A stretch of 64,000 nucleotides of DNA from Chlorops oryzae (lineage: Eukaryota; Arthropoda; Insecta; Diptera; Chloropidae), in the NCBI GenBank assembly GCA_020466095.1, contig CM035808.1, positions 8,835,012 to 8,899,011 of the forward strand, given 5' to 3'. Below are positions 11,968 to 24,340 of the stretch, in pieces. The position numbers and the translations under genes are program-made. The notes beneath the pieces were generated by a model. It ran no database searches and had not been told where the DNA came from. It was given only the letters and a program-made list of their open reading frames with translations. Within the stretch, counting starts at the first letter, position 1. Each line of letters begins with the position of its first letter.

Positions 11968-11975
11968 TATAAAAG
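11968..11975 (+). promoter_or_regulatory. TATA box upstream of P-like copy 2
   Basis: TATAAAAG lies 134 bp before the ATG of copy 2; copy 3 has TATAAAAC at 19620-19627, 135 bp before its ATG. Both are in a GC-richer patch unlike the surrounding AT-rich DNA. Copy 1 has no counterpart. Confidence 0.45.
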
Positions 11976-12101
11976 GGCCTGCCGCTAGTGCTCGCGCTCA
12001 CTTGCAATTCGGAATTCAAGCAAGTAAGACATATGGGAAGCATTTTCAAATTAATATTAAAGTTTTAAGCAAAAGTTCAGAAAAATCCCACGGCGAAAAA
12101 T

Positions 12102-13239
12102 ATGGAAAATTTAAAAAATGTGGTAGATGATCGCAAAAGCGGCGTGAAATGTATAATTGATTGTTGTCAACGAAGTTACAGGGTTGGGTCAGAAGATTTC
12201 TCTGTTAGACTATTTAGATTCCCTAAAAATGAAGAAACGCGGAAAATATGGATGGAAAAGTGCAACCTCTCGAGAGTGACTGCTCCGAAAAAAATGCCAA
12301 TTTGCGACCGTCATTTTGAAATGAAGTACTTGGGGAAAAAATATCTCAAATCAAATGCTATTCCGACGTTGAACCTTTCAGAAGGAAATCTTCTTTTACC
12401 GGCAGAATCTACAATTTTGGAAAATGTTTATGATTTTGTAGAGGATGCGGAAGGTTTGACAGAATTTCAAGCGGGACGAGCTCATAAACAGAGCGAATCG
12501 CATGCACAGAAATCATCGTCCACCTCAAATTTGTGTGAAAATTGCATCAAGAGCGCGAAAAATGAATCTTTTTATCGTAAAATGCAATACAAGGAGGCAA
12601 TTGAACTAAGGAAACAAATAGAAAAGTACAAGCGTCTTGCAAAACAATTCACGATTCAAAATGATTTGTTGCGAAAGGAAAGAAAAAAGAATTTGATTTT
12701 GAAACAGGCTTGTAAAAAATCGAAGAATGTTTCTTTTGCCATTGATAGTTTGCCGCATGTTTCCGAAAAAAGTAAAGTTTTTTGTAAAATGCTTGTAAGC
12801 GATAAAAAGATATGGAACCCTTAAAAAGGTTATTTCCCAAAGCATACATTTTTACTCTGCCAGAACTTATGATTTCTTACGAAATGACCTGAAATTAAAT
12901 CTGCCATCCAAGGCATCATTAGCGCGGTGGGCCCCTTTAAAGCATGTGACACCAGGACTAAACACAGCTTTGCTTAGCAATTTAAAAACAATTTTTTCGA
13001 ATATGGACGATAGAAATAGGGAAGCAGTTCTTTTGTTTGACGAATTTTCAATAAAAAGAGCCCTTCAATACAATATTGTTTTGGATGAAACTCAGCGCTT
13101 TGTTGACAATGGAATTGAAAAGACTGAAAAGGCATACGAAAATAATTCGTCAACGCAGGCGTGCATAAAGTTAGCAATAGCGCAACCGAAGGGGTACCCC
13201 CGAAATAAACATAAGTCTCTCAATAAAGTTTTTATATAG
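12102..13239 (+). pseudogene. Truncated P-element-like THAP gene, copy 2
   Basis: Open for 240 codons from the same ATG as copies 1 and 3, covering the THAP domain and coiled coil. It then meets a stop at 12822 created by a short deletion (CCCTTAAAAAGG here, CCCTGAAGAAAAGG in copy 3). The downstream 97-codon frame resumes the protein through the LLFDEFSIK segment to the same C-terminus. A TATA box stands upstream. It could still encode a THAP plus coiled-coil protein. Confidence 0.7.
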
Positions 13240-13823
13240 GACTAAATTTTGAAAATTTTTAATTTTTTATTGAATAAATAAAAGGCTACCTCATATTTTG
13301 TATTGAAATCAAACGCATAGTAAATATGTATTATATGACTTTCATAAGAACTTTTTACGCAGACCCTTGAAAAAAATGTTAACTCCGTGCCTTAAAGACA
13401 TTGGTTGTTTACGTTATCATTTGCCTTCTGTATTTCTTTCCATTTCTTTGCTTAAGCATGACAATGTCATTAGAATTTAGAAGTACTCTAACTTTCCCCT
13501 TGACATCATCGGTGAAAACATTAATGAATTTTTCCTTTATGCGAAAAAGTCCGGCTGGGTTTGGTTATTTTCTACTATTACACGTGGTATATTCTCTCCA
13601 TGATATGCATGAAACTCAGAAAGAGGGAAGTGAGAAAATTGCGAAATGCCGTTACGTTCAATCAAGAGTAACTGAGCCTTTACTATTGATTTGTTTCTAC
13701 ACGAGTAAGCATCAAATATTAAATAAAGCGTTTAAGCAGGATTACATAAGATCCTTCGCTTTTTATTAGATAAATTTTTTGGTGCCTCCTGTGAGGAACT
13801 CATCGGCTTTGGCGTGATATACA

Positions 13824-14050
13824 ACCCGATTCTGAATATTCCTGGGGAACAAATTCCCGGGGAATTTACTTTTCTCGAGACTAAAATTCTCCATTTTTAA
13901 ATAGATAGGGTAAGGAAAATTATGGGTATGGGTCAAATACCCATTACCCATCAAATTCCTTCCCAAAAATATTAAAAAAAGAGGAATTTTACTCTCGAGA
14001 AAAGCAAATTCCCCGGGAATTTGTTCCCCAGGAATATGCAGAATCGGGCT
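13824..14050. mobile_element. MITE with CCCGATTCTGAATATTCC ends (unit 2)
   Basis: Copy at the same position in the repeat unit as 5007-5233; inherited by unit duplication, so not a separate insertion. Confidence 0.8.
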
Positions 14051-15531
14051 GATAGTGATTGATCATTTTCATAGAAAATTGAATTGTATATGCAACATTA
14101 CATTGAAAATGGCAACAAAACACGGTAAGTTTAAATTTATGTACTATAGGCTGTTTGCGTTTTTATTCGTTGCACGTGCAGTTCAGTGCTTATAGAACTG
14201 CTTTAATAATTGAAGAAATTGCAATTTACTTATTTCAGTTGATAAAAGCATTTCCGGAATGAGACATTATGCTGACTCACTGAGAGAATTGCAGTTGCAG
14301 TATTTATTTGCAATATGGCAGTGTGACGATCCACTTCAACAGAGTTCGATCTAAGTAGCTCAATTTGTATAAACAAATAGTTTTCATTATTGTAAATGAA
14401 AAAGAGAAAAGGAATATTCGGTGTTAGAGAAATAAATATAGACTGAAATAAATAACTTCCTTTTAATTAAGTTGTTCTTCCTTCTGGGTAAGAAGGATTT
14501 TAGAAGAGTGAAAGGAACCGGGCTCTTTTGGTAGTCACAATCCAGCGATACGAACGGAGGTCGCCTGCAAATTCGTAAGCCGGGGCATTGTGCATGTACG
14601 TGCACAAGGTGTTAGATTGAAGAAAAAGGAAGTGATTGAACGATTGCAACATCATTTCACACCTTTCTATAGAAACAATCGATTGAAAGATATCCCCACG
14701 AATGTTTTGTTAAAAGAGTTAATTGCGCATTCATTTATCTAAGGAAGCAGAGACAAAATCGAAATTCAATTTAAAAAATATATTTCAGAAAAAAAAAGAA
14801 TAATAATTCAATAATAATTGAAAATTTATATTAATGCATAAGAATGTTGAAATGTTTTCAGTTTTCAGGAATTCGTCTTCTTACGTACGTCCATCAACTG
14901 CAAGAAGACTTCTAGCTGCGCATGTAGCATTCAATGCAGATGGAGATGAATATGAAGAACAACCAAACCTGCAAACGAATTCATATCTGAACAACAAATC
15001 AAATGATGCTAATCAAATGCAGAATCCTTTATGGACTTCAGAATTTACTGAAAATTTCTTAATACATTTAAAACTTAAAATTAAAAAGTTATACGACTTT
15101 TCAAAAGGTAACTATTTTTTAATAATAATAAATTTTAATTGAGGGTAGAAATACATTATCCTTAGACATGTTATGTCTCACACTTTCGTTCTATGTTCAA
15201 TAATCTGTTATTCATTTATTTATTTAGTTCCATTTTTAATTTCAGTTCAAACTGACGGAGAACAATGTACATACAAGAATTTAAATAACTCTTTGCGAAA
15301 AATTTATAATAGCCTTAAAAACACTGGCAAGAAATCTACATTCTGTTATTGCGAACATGTATGTTAATATACGATTACATTACAGGATTAAATTATTTAT
15401 ATATATGTATATATTTCAGGACTCAAGTGAACCAATCGTATTATGCTCCAATTCCGACAAATGTTTTTTGCTATTTTTTCACAAAAATTGCACAACAAAC
15501 AAAAACAATGAAAATTTAAACTGGGTATGTC

Positions 15532-17325
15532 TAATGATACCAACTGTTTGGGAAGAAAAAGCAGAACTTCGGCCACAAATCGAATTCAAAAGGCAGAACT
15601 ATTCAGAACATGGGCTAGAAAAATCAGAACATAAATCAGAACAAAAATCAGACTACATTTTAAAATCTGAATGTACATTTTAGTACATTTTTTACACCTC
15701 TAGGCAAATCTTAACAAAAAATAAGGGCCAGTTATTAAAACATTAGGGAAATCAAACCAAATTAACCTTATTTTTGAGAGCACTTTTATTAAAACAACAA
15801 TAAAACCTAAACCTCAGGATTCTGCTGAACATAAAAAAAAATAATTTCCATAAAATTAAAACTTTTATATCCCCGATACTGGCTACTCATTTCTTCTGAA
15901 TCATTTATGCACACCGATATAAGACTTCCTCCAGGGCACTATGTGTCAGCTGGCCGCTTTTTTTGACAAAAAGTCGAAATTTTTGTGTAGTAATTTGGAA
16001 AAAATTAGTATGCATATAGTAAGAAAATACTCTGACCATTATAAAAACGACTTCATTTTTTTCTATTGGTAACCCTTTTAATTTGACACCTGTCAAAGTT
16101 CACAAAGCAAACAACGTGCGGCTTGGCGTTCCAAATAATTGAAATTAAGTGAGATTGTCTGTTCAAATTTTTTAATCAATTTCTTCGAAACTAAATTTTT
16201 TTAAATATGGATAGTAGCATTCAGGTATGTATGTACATTGTACAATAAAGCCTCATCACTCTTTTGTGTGGGTTTTTTTTTAGTATATGAAACAAGTTAA
16301 GCTAAACACTTGAAGCTTTTTTAAATAAATTTTGGAATTTTCCTTATGTTCTGTGAGAACAAAAAATATGAAGCAGTCCTCGGCAGTCCATAAAACCTAT
16401 ACAGAAATGAAGCTTCAGACTGTTGTCTATTAAGTCCCAAACAAAACGAACTCACACACCGATTTTCATTGAAAAAAATTAGGAATTGCGGATGTTGGAC
16501 GCTTTTATGTGTTGTCCCGAACACACGCTAGTACTGGAGGTACCCTTAAAAATCTTCCAATAAAAATTTAATTTTAAAATCGATCTAAGAGTTGTTCTCT
16601 GCACCTTTGTGCAAAAATTCGATGCTCTTTCTCCTTTTCTAGACTTTTTGCCAAAAAAATGACATTCTAGCCCTTAGTGCAGTGGTGGCTTGCTGAAGTG
16701 CTTGTGCTGTTAGCACTTGCAGTGGCTGCCGTTACTTCTTTGCTTGCTTTAAAATCATATTTCGATTGATCATGTAAAATTGCGTTTGTTCAAGCGAAGA
16801 AAACGAAGAAGAAAATGAATAAGCGAATAGGGATGTCACTGTATGTCTTATAGTGTTGCAATGTGCTTCGATATATATATGTATATGCTATCGATTATTC
16901 GATTTTAAATTTAAAAAAGAAATAATGGGTGATGTTCATTTAAATCAGTGCTTGCCAGCACGACCACTAGCACAATTTCTCTCATTCTTCACATGTATGT
17001 GTGCTTAAGAGGCTTCGTTCATTGCCGCTGCCAAACTGATTGAATTCTCTCGCTAACACAGACGCTGTGTGCGAGAAGCAACAACAAAGAAACAACAAAG
17101 CCGCAATACTCAGCTTTGTATGAAAGAGTATTACGCTGGCAAGCACTGATTTAAATGAATGTTGGTGGACATGCGGATTCCCATATTGAGATATCGATGG
17201 AAAATCAGAACAAATCAGAACACATTCCGGAAAATCAGAGTTCTGATTTTTCTTAAAACTAAATCAGAACTGGCTTCTGCAAATCAGAACTTGTCCTGCC
17301 TAAATCAGAACAGTTGGTATCATTA
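15532..17325. mobile_element. hAT-like element in PHD exon (unit 2, internally deleted)
   Basis: Ends and flanks are identical to the unit 1 copy (GGTATGTC at 15524-15531, GGTATGCC at 17326-17333). It is shorter because a 1313-bp block is missing at about 16795. In unit 1 that block is bounded by two copies of GTTCAAGC (7978 and 9291); unit 2 keeps one. The nested hAT MITE is at 16946-17148. Confidence 0.75.
16946..17148. mobile_element. Nested hAT MITE (unit 2)
   Basis: CAGTGCTTGCCAGC ends with an exact 8-bp ATTTAAAT duplication on both sides. Confidence 0.85.
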
Positions 17326-17509
17326 GGTATGCCCAATTTGCATTGCTAATCAGTTGATAGTAAGTTATAATAAATATTTTATTTTAAATATTTAAAAATA
17401 TATTCAAAAGGAAAAGTACAAATTATAATATAACGAGATCGTGGAGAAAAAGGGAACATGGACGGATGGAGCAGAACATAAATTTTTAAATAATAAATAT
17501 AATACAATA

Positions 17510-17663
17510 GGGGTATTCACAAAGGCGTCGAAAGTAGGAAAGTCGGAAAATCGGAAAATTTTAAATGTTAAAAAGTTGTGCAAAATACAAAAAAGTTTAA
17601 AAAGTTTTTAAGAAGTCGCAATTTTCCGACTTTCCAACGTTTTTAACAGCCTTTGTGAAACCC
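17510..17663. mobile_element. MITE with GGGGTATTCACAAAG ends, unit 2 only
   Basis: Unit 1 has the empty site at about 10019 (ATACAATAATTGTTACG), so this 154-bp element inserted after the duplication. It starts GGGGTATTCACAAAGGCGTC and ends CTTTGTGAAACCC. A second copy is at 37146-37314. The target duplication is not resolved. Confidence 0.8.
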
Positions 17664-19116
17664 TAATTAATTGTTACGTGATATGCCTACAAAGAAAAAA
17701 AATGTGAGAATAGAAAAGTGTAAATATGAATTTTTTTAAAAAAAAAAAAATCAAAGAATTCCAAGTGTTTCTACCTACGGCAAGTGACGACCTAATCAAG
17801 TAAATACGTACCACTGACAAACACATCTACACTTCATGAACATACATAATATCACCCTTAATCTACTCCTAGAAAGACACAAAAATCATGAGCTCCACGG
17901 CAGAAAAGTTGGCTCTAATCAATAATCGAATGCATGCTAAGACGATCCAAAGGGCGAGTATAGTCAACAAAACAAAACTACTCCCAGCCGATATGATCGA
18001 GGATTACAAGAAAAAGGCTCAATAAAAAGATTTTGTGCTCATAGCAGCTGTCATTTTCCGAAAACCATTCACTGTACTCTAAGTGTTTTTCGGTTTCAGA
18101 AATGCATTTTTAAAATATTTTTCCTTTAATTTGTGCAGAATGCGGAGTTTTATAAAAGAAACTTTTAAAAATCTCGAAGTGATTTCTTACTAATTTGAAG
18201 AAGAAGTCAGAAGGGGCCTTCAGTTTCAATGAATTACTCATCGAAGCATAGTTCTTATTTTGTAAAAATAACTCAGAGGAGTCGATATACTCTTCATCTT
18301 GTCTTAAGAGCTGTGAGTATTTCGTACAATCATGTTTTTGCATGGTGAATATTTGAGTTCTTTAGAGCTTTCTGACGTCATCCCTAACATCAGGCGCGAT
18401 GTGAGCATGACATACGTCATATGCAGGATACTACGACACGACATAGGCGTCAGTGAGCTAAATAAGTACTTAACATTTCCCATGCCCCATGTTTATAGAA
18501 ATGCACGTGGGTATCAGCTGGCTGCTCTAATGCACACGCGAGATAGATCCATAAGTAGTATACCCTCCATCCTACACACTCGGGAGGCTGCCCCCAGCGC
18601 ATCGAACGTTCTTAAATACGCGACAAAGAACATGCAGAGAAAAACTGGCGTACCTAAAACACACGTGAAACCAATCATGACGTTATACGCTATGCAACTT
18701 TTCAGATCGACATTAGTTACATATGGAACATGGTAGAACTCAACTATTAATCAACATTGTCTGTATTTGCGTGAATACTATCTAAATGCCGACGTGTATA
18801 TACACATTTCATCGATTTATATAAGACGTTACTTATATATACAACGATTCATTAGACTCAATCTGAGATAAGAATATATGTGATACCATCGATTTATTTA
18901 CATCGCAACAAGGTACATTTTCAATTTAATAGACACTATATGTCAAATACGGAAGACATACTAAATACTAAGGAAGAAGAAGCCAACGAACACATGACTG
19001 AAATTTTGAATTTTTGATGATTTTTGTTTTTGCTTTTGATTGAATATTGTCTACTTAATTTCTCTTGAATATATAATTAAAAATTTACTTCGCATCTTTC
19101 TAAGTCCCAATTTTTC

Positions 19117-19188
19117 CGCCTGCGACAGGAATCGAACTCGAGCCCTCCAGGTTACAACTCACAACACGCTCCCATTACGCCACGGAGC
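19117..19188 (-). repeat. tRNA-like block (SINE head) in unit 2
   Basis: Identical to the block at 11469-11540, with A-box- and B-box-like segments on the minus strand. Confidence 0.4.
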
Positions 19189-19331
19189 ATATTGTATATG
19201 GTTAAAATATGAAAATGCGAGTTCTCTTTCTTAAAGGTGTTAACGCTTTTGAAGGAACATTAGATAAATTTTAAGCTTAAAAAATTATTGGGAAAGTATT
19301 TTCAGTTTTTTTGAACCTGATGTTTTCTGCG

Positions 19332-19577
19332 TTATCTTGTCCATAATCCAAATGCAATTGTCAGAGAAAATTGCCTTTCTGTTGCAGCAGAGCTATGAGG
19401 CAACGATAATATATCGAAAACAAAATCTGACAATTCTTTATAGGAATATTCTCCTATTTGAATTTTGAATTTTGGAAATATTTTGAAAGGGAAAGTGTGA
19501 AACTGTGCTAAAACTACAATTAATAGCCAAATAAAAAATAAAATCGTCAAATAGCCAAACGAATTTTTTGAAATCAA
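19332..19577 (-). pseudogene. hAT transposase C-terminal remnant (unit 2)
   Basis: Contains FDILSLPHSSAATERQFS, the hAT dimerisation motif. Upstream residues are hydrophobic and not transposase-like, and the DDE core is missing. Confidence 0.6.
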
Positions 19578-19754
19578 AAATAGCCAATTTTAGCTTATAA
19601 TATCCATAGCGGCAAGCTGTATAAAACGGGCCTGCCGCTAGTGCTCGCGCTCACTTGCAATTCGGAATTCAAGCAAGTAAGACATATGGGAAGCATTTTC
19701 AAATTAATATTAAAGTTTTAAGCAAAAGTTCAGAAAAATCCCACGGCGAAAAAT

Positions 19755-20893
19755 ATGGAAAATTTAAAAAATGTGGTAGATGATCGCAAAAGCGGCGTGA
19801 AATGTATAATTGATTGTTGTCAACGAAGTTACAGGGTTGGGTCAGAAGATTTCTCTGTTAGACTATTTAGATTCCCTAAAAATGAAGAAACGCGGAAAAT
19901 ATGGATGGAAAAGTGCAACCTCTCGAGAGTGACTGCTCCGAAAAAAATGCCAATTTGCGACCGTCATTTTGAAATGAAGTACTTGGGGAAAAAATATCTC
20001 AAATCAAATGCTATTCCGACGTTGAACCTTTCAGAAGGAAATCTTCTTTTACCGGCAGAATCTACAATTTTGGAAATGTTTATGATTTTGTAGAGGATGC
20101 GGAAGGTTTGACAGAATTTCAAGCGGGACGAGCTCATAAACAGAGCGAATCGCATGCACAGAAATCATCGTCCACCTCAAATTTGTGTGAAAATTGCATC
20201 AAGAGCGCGAAAAATGAATCTTTTTATCGTAAAATGCAATACAAGGAGGCAATTGAACTAAGGAAACAAATAGAAAAGTACAAGCGTCTTGCAAAACAAT
20301 TCACGATTCAAAATGATTTGTTGCGAAAGGAAAGAAAAAAGAATTTGATTTTGAAACAGGCTTGTAAAAAATTGAAGAATGTTTCTTTTGCCATTGATAG
20401 TTTGCCGCATGTTTCCGAAAAAAGTAAAGTTTTTTGTAAAATGCTTGTAAGCGATAAAAAGATATGGAACCCTGAAGAAAAGGTTATTTCCCAAAGCATA
20501 CATTTTTACTCTGCCAGAACTTATGATTTCTTACGAAATGACCTGAAATTAAATCTGCCATCCAAGGCATCATTAGCGCGGTGGGCCCCTTTAAAGCATG
20601 TGACACCAGGACTAAACACAGCTTTGCTTAGCAATTTAAAAACAATTTTTTCGAATATGGACGATAGAAATAGGGAAGCAGTTCTTTTGTTTGACGAATT
20701 TTCAATAAAAAGAGCCCTTCAATACAATATTGTTTTGGATGAAACTCAGCGATTTGTTGACAATGGAATTGAAAAGACTGAAAAGGCATACGAAAATAAT
20801 TCGTCAACGCAGGCGTGCATAAAGTTAGCAATAGCGCAACCGAAGGGGTACCCCCGAAATAAACATAAGTCTCTCAATAAAGTTTTTATATAG
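19755..20893 (+). CDS. Truncated P-element-like THAP protein, copy 3 (most intact)
   Basis: One missing A near 20076 splits the frame; apart from that it is open for about 379 codons. The N-terminal THAP zinc finger has C17, C21 or C22, C68, H71, the FRFP and W residues and the AIPTL motif, and is expected to bind DNA. A coiled coil follows (about 160-200, dimerisation). Next comes the start of the P-transposase catalytic fold with the first acidic residue in LLFDEFSIK. The protein stops soon after (KSLNKVFI), about half the usual P transposase length, so the other catalytic residues are lacking. AATAAA signals follow within 60 bp. A TATA box lies 135 bp upstream. It cannot transpose; a repressor-like or domesticated DNA-binding role is inferred. 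Confidence 0.7.
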
Positions 20894-21479
20894 GACTAAA
20901 TTTTGAAAATTTTTAATTTTTATTGAATAAATAAAAAGGCTACCTCATATTTTGTATTGAAATCAAACGCATAGTAAATATGTATTATATGACTTTCATA
21001 AGAACTTTTTACGCAGACCCTTGAAAAAAAAATGTTAACTCCGTGCCTTAAAGACATTGGTTGTTTACGTTATCATTTGCCTTCTGTATTTCTTTCCATT
21101 TCTTTGCTTAAGCATGACAATGTCATTAGAATTTAGAAGTACTCTAACTTTCCCCTTGACATCATCGGTGAAAACATTAATGAATTTTTCCTTTATGCGA
21201 AAAAGTCCGGCTGGGTTTGGTTATTTTCTACTATTGCACGTGGTATATTCTCTCCATGATATGCATGAAACTCAGAAAGAGGGAAGTGAGAAAATTGCGA
21301 AATGCCGTTACGTTCAATCAAGAGTAACTGAGCCTTTACTATTGATTTGTTTCTACACGAGTAAGCATCAAATATTAAATAAAGCGTTTAAGCAGGATTA
21401 CATAAGATCCTTCGCTTTTTATTAGATAAATTTTTTGGTGCCTCCTGTGAGGAACTCATCGGCCTTGGCGTGATATACA

Positions 21480-21706
21480 ACCCGATTCTGAATATTCCTG
21501 GGGAACAAATTCCCGGGGAATTTACTTTTCTGGAGACTAAAATTCTCCTTTTTTAAATAGATAGGGTAAGGAAAATTATGGGTTTGGGTCAAATACCCAT
21601 TACCCATCAAATTCCTTCCCAAAAATATTTAAAAAAGAGGAATTTTACTCTCGAGAAAAGCAAATTCCCCAGGAATTTGTTCCCCAGGAATATTCAGAAT
21701 CGGGCT
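21480..21706. mobile_element. MITE with CCCGATTCTGAATATTCC ends (unit 3)
   Basis: Copy at the position equivalent to 5007-5233 in unit 1. Confidence 0.8.
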
Positions 21707-21764
21707 GATAGTGATTGATCATTTTCATAGAAAATTGAATTGTATATGCAACATTACATTGAAA

Positions 21765-22010
21765 ATGGCAACAAAACACGGTAAGTTTAAATTTATGTAC
21801 TATAGGCTGTTTGCGTTTTTATTCGTTGCACGTGCAGTTCAGTGCTTATAGAACTGCTTTAATAATTGAAGAAATTGCAATTTACTTATTTCAGTTGATA
21901 AAAGCATTTCCGGAATGAGACATTATGCTGACTCACTGAGAGAATTGCAGTTGCAGTATTTATTTGCAATATGGCAGTGTGACGATCCACTTCAACAGAG
22001 TTCGATCTAA
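21765..22010 (+). CDS. Possible 43-residue spliced small gene
   Basis: Exon 1 is 21765-21780 (ATG, five codons and one base), followed by GTAAGT; after TTTCAG exon 2 is 21895-22010. The product starts MATKHVDKSISGM and ends PLQQSSI. Splice signals and phase fit and the same layout exists in units 1 and 2 (unit 1 has a one-base loss). It is very short and unrecognised; it may be a 5' part of the PHD-like gene downstream. Confidence 0.25.
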
Positions 22011-22209
22011 GTAGCTCAATTTGTATAAACAAATAGTTTTCATTATTGTAAATGAAAAAGAGAAAAGGAATATTCGGTGTTAGAGAAATAAATATAGACT
22101 GAAATAAATTACTTCCTTTTAATTAAGTTGTTCTTCCTTCTGGGTAAGAAGGATTTTAGAAGAGTGAAAGGAACCGGGCTCTTTTGGTAGTCACAATCCA
22201 GCGATACGA

Positions 22210-23088
22210 ACGGAGGTCGCCTGCAAATTCGTAAGCCGGGGCATTGTGCATGGTACGTGCACAAGGTGTTAGATTGAAGAAAAAGGAAGCGATTGAACGA
22301 TTGCAACATCATTTCACACCTTTCTATAGAAACAATCGATTGAAAGATATCCCCACGAATGTTTTGTTAAAAGAGTTAATTGCGCATTCGATTTATCCTA
22401 AGGAGAGCAGAGACGAAATCGAAATTCAATTTAAAAAATATATTTCAGAAAAAAGTAAGAATAATAATTCAATAATAATGGAAAATTTATATTAATGCAT
22501 AAGAATGTTGAAATGTTTTCAGTTTTCAGGAATTCGTCTTCTTACGTACGTCCATCAACTGCAAGAAGACTTCTAGCTGCGCATGTAGCATTCAATGCAG
22601 ATGGAGATGAATATGAAGAACAACCAAACCTGCAAACGAATTCATATCTGAACAACAAATCAAATGATGCTAATCAAATGCAGAACCGCGGTTTATGGAC
22701 TTCAGAATTTACTGAAAATTTCTTAATACATTTAAAACTTAAAATTAAAAAGTTATACGACTTTTCAAAAGGTTACTATTTTTTAATAATAATAAATTTT
22801 AATTGAGGGTAGAAATACATTATCCTTAGACATGTTATGTCTCACACTTTCGTTCTATGTTCAATAATCTGTTATTCATTTATTTATTTAGTTCCATTTT
22901 TAATTTCAGTTCAAACTGACGGAGAACAATGTACATACAAGAATTTAAATAACTCTTTGCGAAAAATTTATAATAGCCTTAAAAACACTGGCAAGAAATC
23001 TACATTCTGTTATTGCGAACATGTATGTTAATATACGATTACATTACAGGATTAAATTATTTATATATATGTATATATTAGGTGTAGT
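22210..23088 (+). pseudogene. PHD-like gene of the array, unit 3, truncated by mariner
   Basis: Exons equivalent to unit 1 up to the CYCEH-coding exon (22908-23020). Homology to unit 1 stops at 23088, inside the next intron, where a mariner begins. The exon with the rest of the PHD cluster is missing on this side of the scaffold gap. Confidence 0.5.
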
Positions 23089-24240
23089 AAAAAGAAATCC
23101 ATTATTTTTCCAATAGATGGCGTTATTTATCTGCATCTCGCGTTGTATAAGTCCGATCGTGTTCCGCAGGGGGCATTAGAAAGATGAAATTTCCTACTAA
23201 AAAAGCTTTTTTGACACTTTTTTGATTGATTGATTCAGTTTTGTTTGAGAGCTTGTCAAAGTGGACATCAGCAAAGAGAAAATTCGCTACATTTTACAGT
23301 TTTTCTTCGATAAGGGAGAAAACGCAAGCCAGGCGGCTGAAAATGTGAATAGCGTTTATGGCCTATACTGTAACAGCCAATCATGCGCAATTTTGGTTTC
23401 GTCGATTCCGTTCCGGTAACTTCTATGTCAAGGATGCACCACGCATGGAAGGCAAATTGTCGAAAATGTCGATCAAAATCATGGAAATTATCGAGTCCGA
23501 CCGTCATGTTAGCACTGTTTCGATTGCAAAAGAGCTAAAGATTGCACAAAAAAACCGTTTGGAACCATTTGAATAAGGCTGGTACACAAAGAAGCTCGAT
23601 GTATGGGTGCCACACGAGTTAACGCAAAAAAACCCATAGACCGAATTTCCATCTGCGAATCGCTGCTGAACCGCAACAAAATCGACCCATTTCTGAAGCA
23701 GTTGGTGACTGTGATGAAAAGTGGGTCACTTACGACAACGTCAAGCGAAAACGGTCGTGGTCGAAACACGGTGAACCGGCGGAAACGGTGGCCAAGCCAG
23801 GATGACGGCCAGGAAGGTTTTGCTGTGTGTTTGGTGGGATTGGCAGGGAATTATTACTTGAGCTGCTCCCGTACGGCAAAACTCTTAACCGGAACTCTAC
23901 TATCAACAATTGGACCTCTGAAGGAAGCAATCGCCCAAAGCGGCCAGCTTTCCAATAGGAGAGGAATTGTGTTCCATCAGGACAACCCAGGCCACACACA
24001 TCGATAGTGACTCCCAAAGCTCCGGAGTTTGGTTGGGAGGTTTTCTGCACCACCTTATAGTCCGGACCTGGCACCAAGTGATTACCATCTGTTCCTGTCC
24101 ATGGCGAACAATTTTGCTGGTGAAACATTCGCTTCAAGAGAGGCTTCTGAAATTCGACTGTCTCAATTTTTTGCTAATAGGAACGAGGGCTTCTATGAAG
24201 AGGCATAATGAAATTACCTTTAAAATGGCAACAAGTTATC
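23089..24240 (+). pseudogene. mariner element, mellifera-like, frameshifted
   Basis: Begins TTAGGTGTAGTAAAAAGAAA after TATA. Three frames together give a mariner transposase: an N-terminal helix-turn-helix region (ILQFFFDKGENASQAAENV), FWFRRFRSGNF, a first catalytic Asp in DEKWVTYDN, FHQDN for the second, and YSPDLAPSDYHLF for the third. At least four frameshifts separate these blocks. The 3' end runs into the N gap. Overall wording of the motifs fits the mellifera subfamily of mariner. Confidence 0.8.
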
Positions 24241-24340
24241 NNNNNNNNNNNNNNNNNNNNNNNNNNNNNNNNNNNNNNNNNNNNNNNNNNNNNNNNNNNN
24301 NNNNNNNNNNNNNNNNNNNNNNNNNNNNNNNNNNNNNNNN
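24241..24340. other. Assembly gap, 100 N
   Basis: Exactly 100 N, the usual placeholder for a gap of unknown size. It lies between two mariner copies and next to the tandem array, so more array units could be hidden here. Confidence 0.99.

Larger units (their letters stand above)
14550..17375 (+). pseudogene. PHD-like gene of the array, unit 2, split by a hAT-like element
   Basis: Same exon plan as in unit 1. The early exon carries extra small deletions (near 14733 and 14747), so the 82-codon frame of units 1 and 3 is broken. The PHD exon is interrupted after NW-V by the hAT-like element at 15532, and the last cysteine pair follows at 17326. Confidence 0.45.
3236..23088 (+). repeat. Head-to-tail array of three 7.6-8.8 kb units
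   Basis: The same sequence, starting GTTTTAAGCAAAAGTTCAG, begins at 3236, 12062 and 19715, giving periods of 8826 and 7653 bp. Order and orientation are constant: P-like THAP gene, short MITE, PHD-like gene, hAT-like insertion, tRNA-like block, hAT transposase remnant. Units differ by small indels, a 1313-bp deletion in unit 2 (counterpart of 7978-9290), a MITE insertion only in unit 2 (17510-17663), and truncation of unit 3 by a mariner at 23088. Near-identity, nested insertions included, means the unit was duplicated after those insertions. Sequence just upstream of copies 2 and 3 (TATA box and 5' flank) is absent before copy 1. Confidence 0.92.

Noticed and set aside
3236..23088. The whole 7.6-8.8 kb unit as one giant transposon
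   Set aside because: No terminal inverted or long terminal repeats and no target duplications bound the unit; direct head-to-tail joints fit tandem duplication.
23730..24137. Minus-strand frames over the first mariner
   Set aside because: Shadows of the transposase, which reads on the plus strand with all three catalytic blocks.
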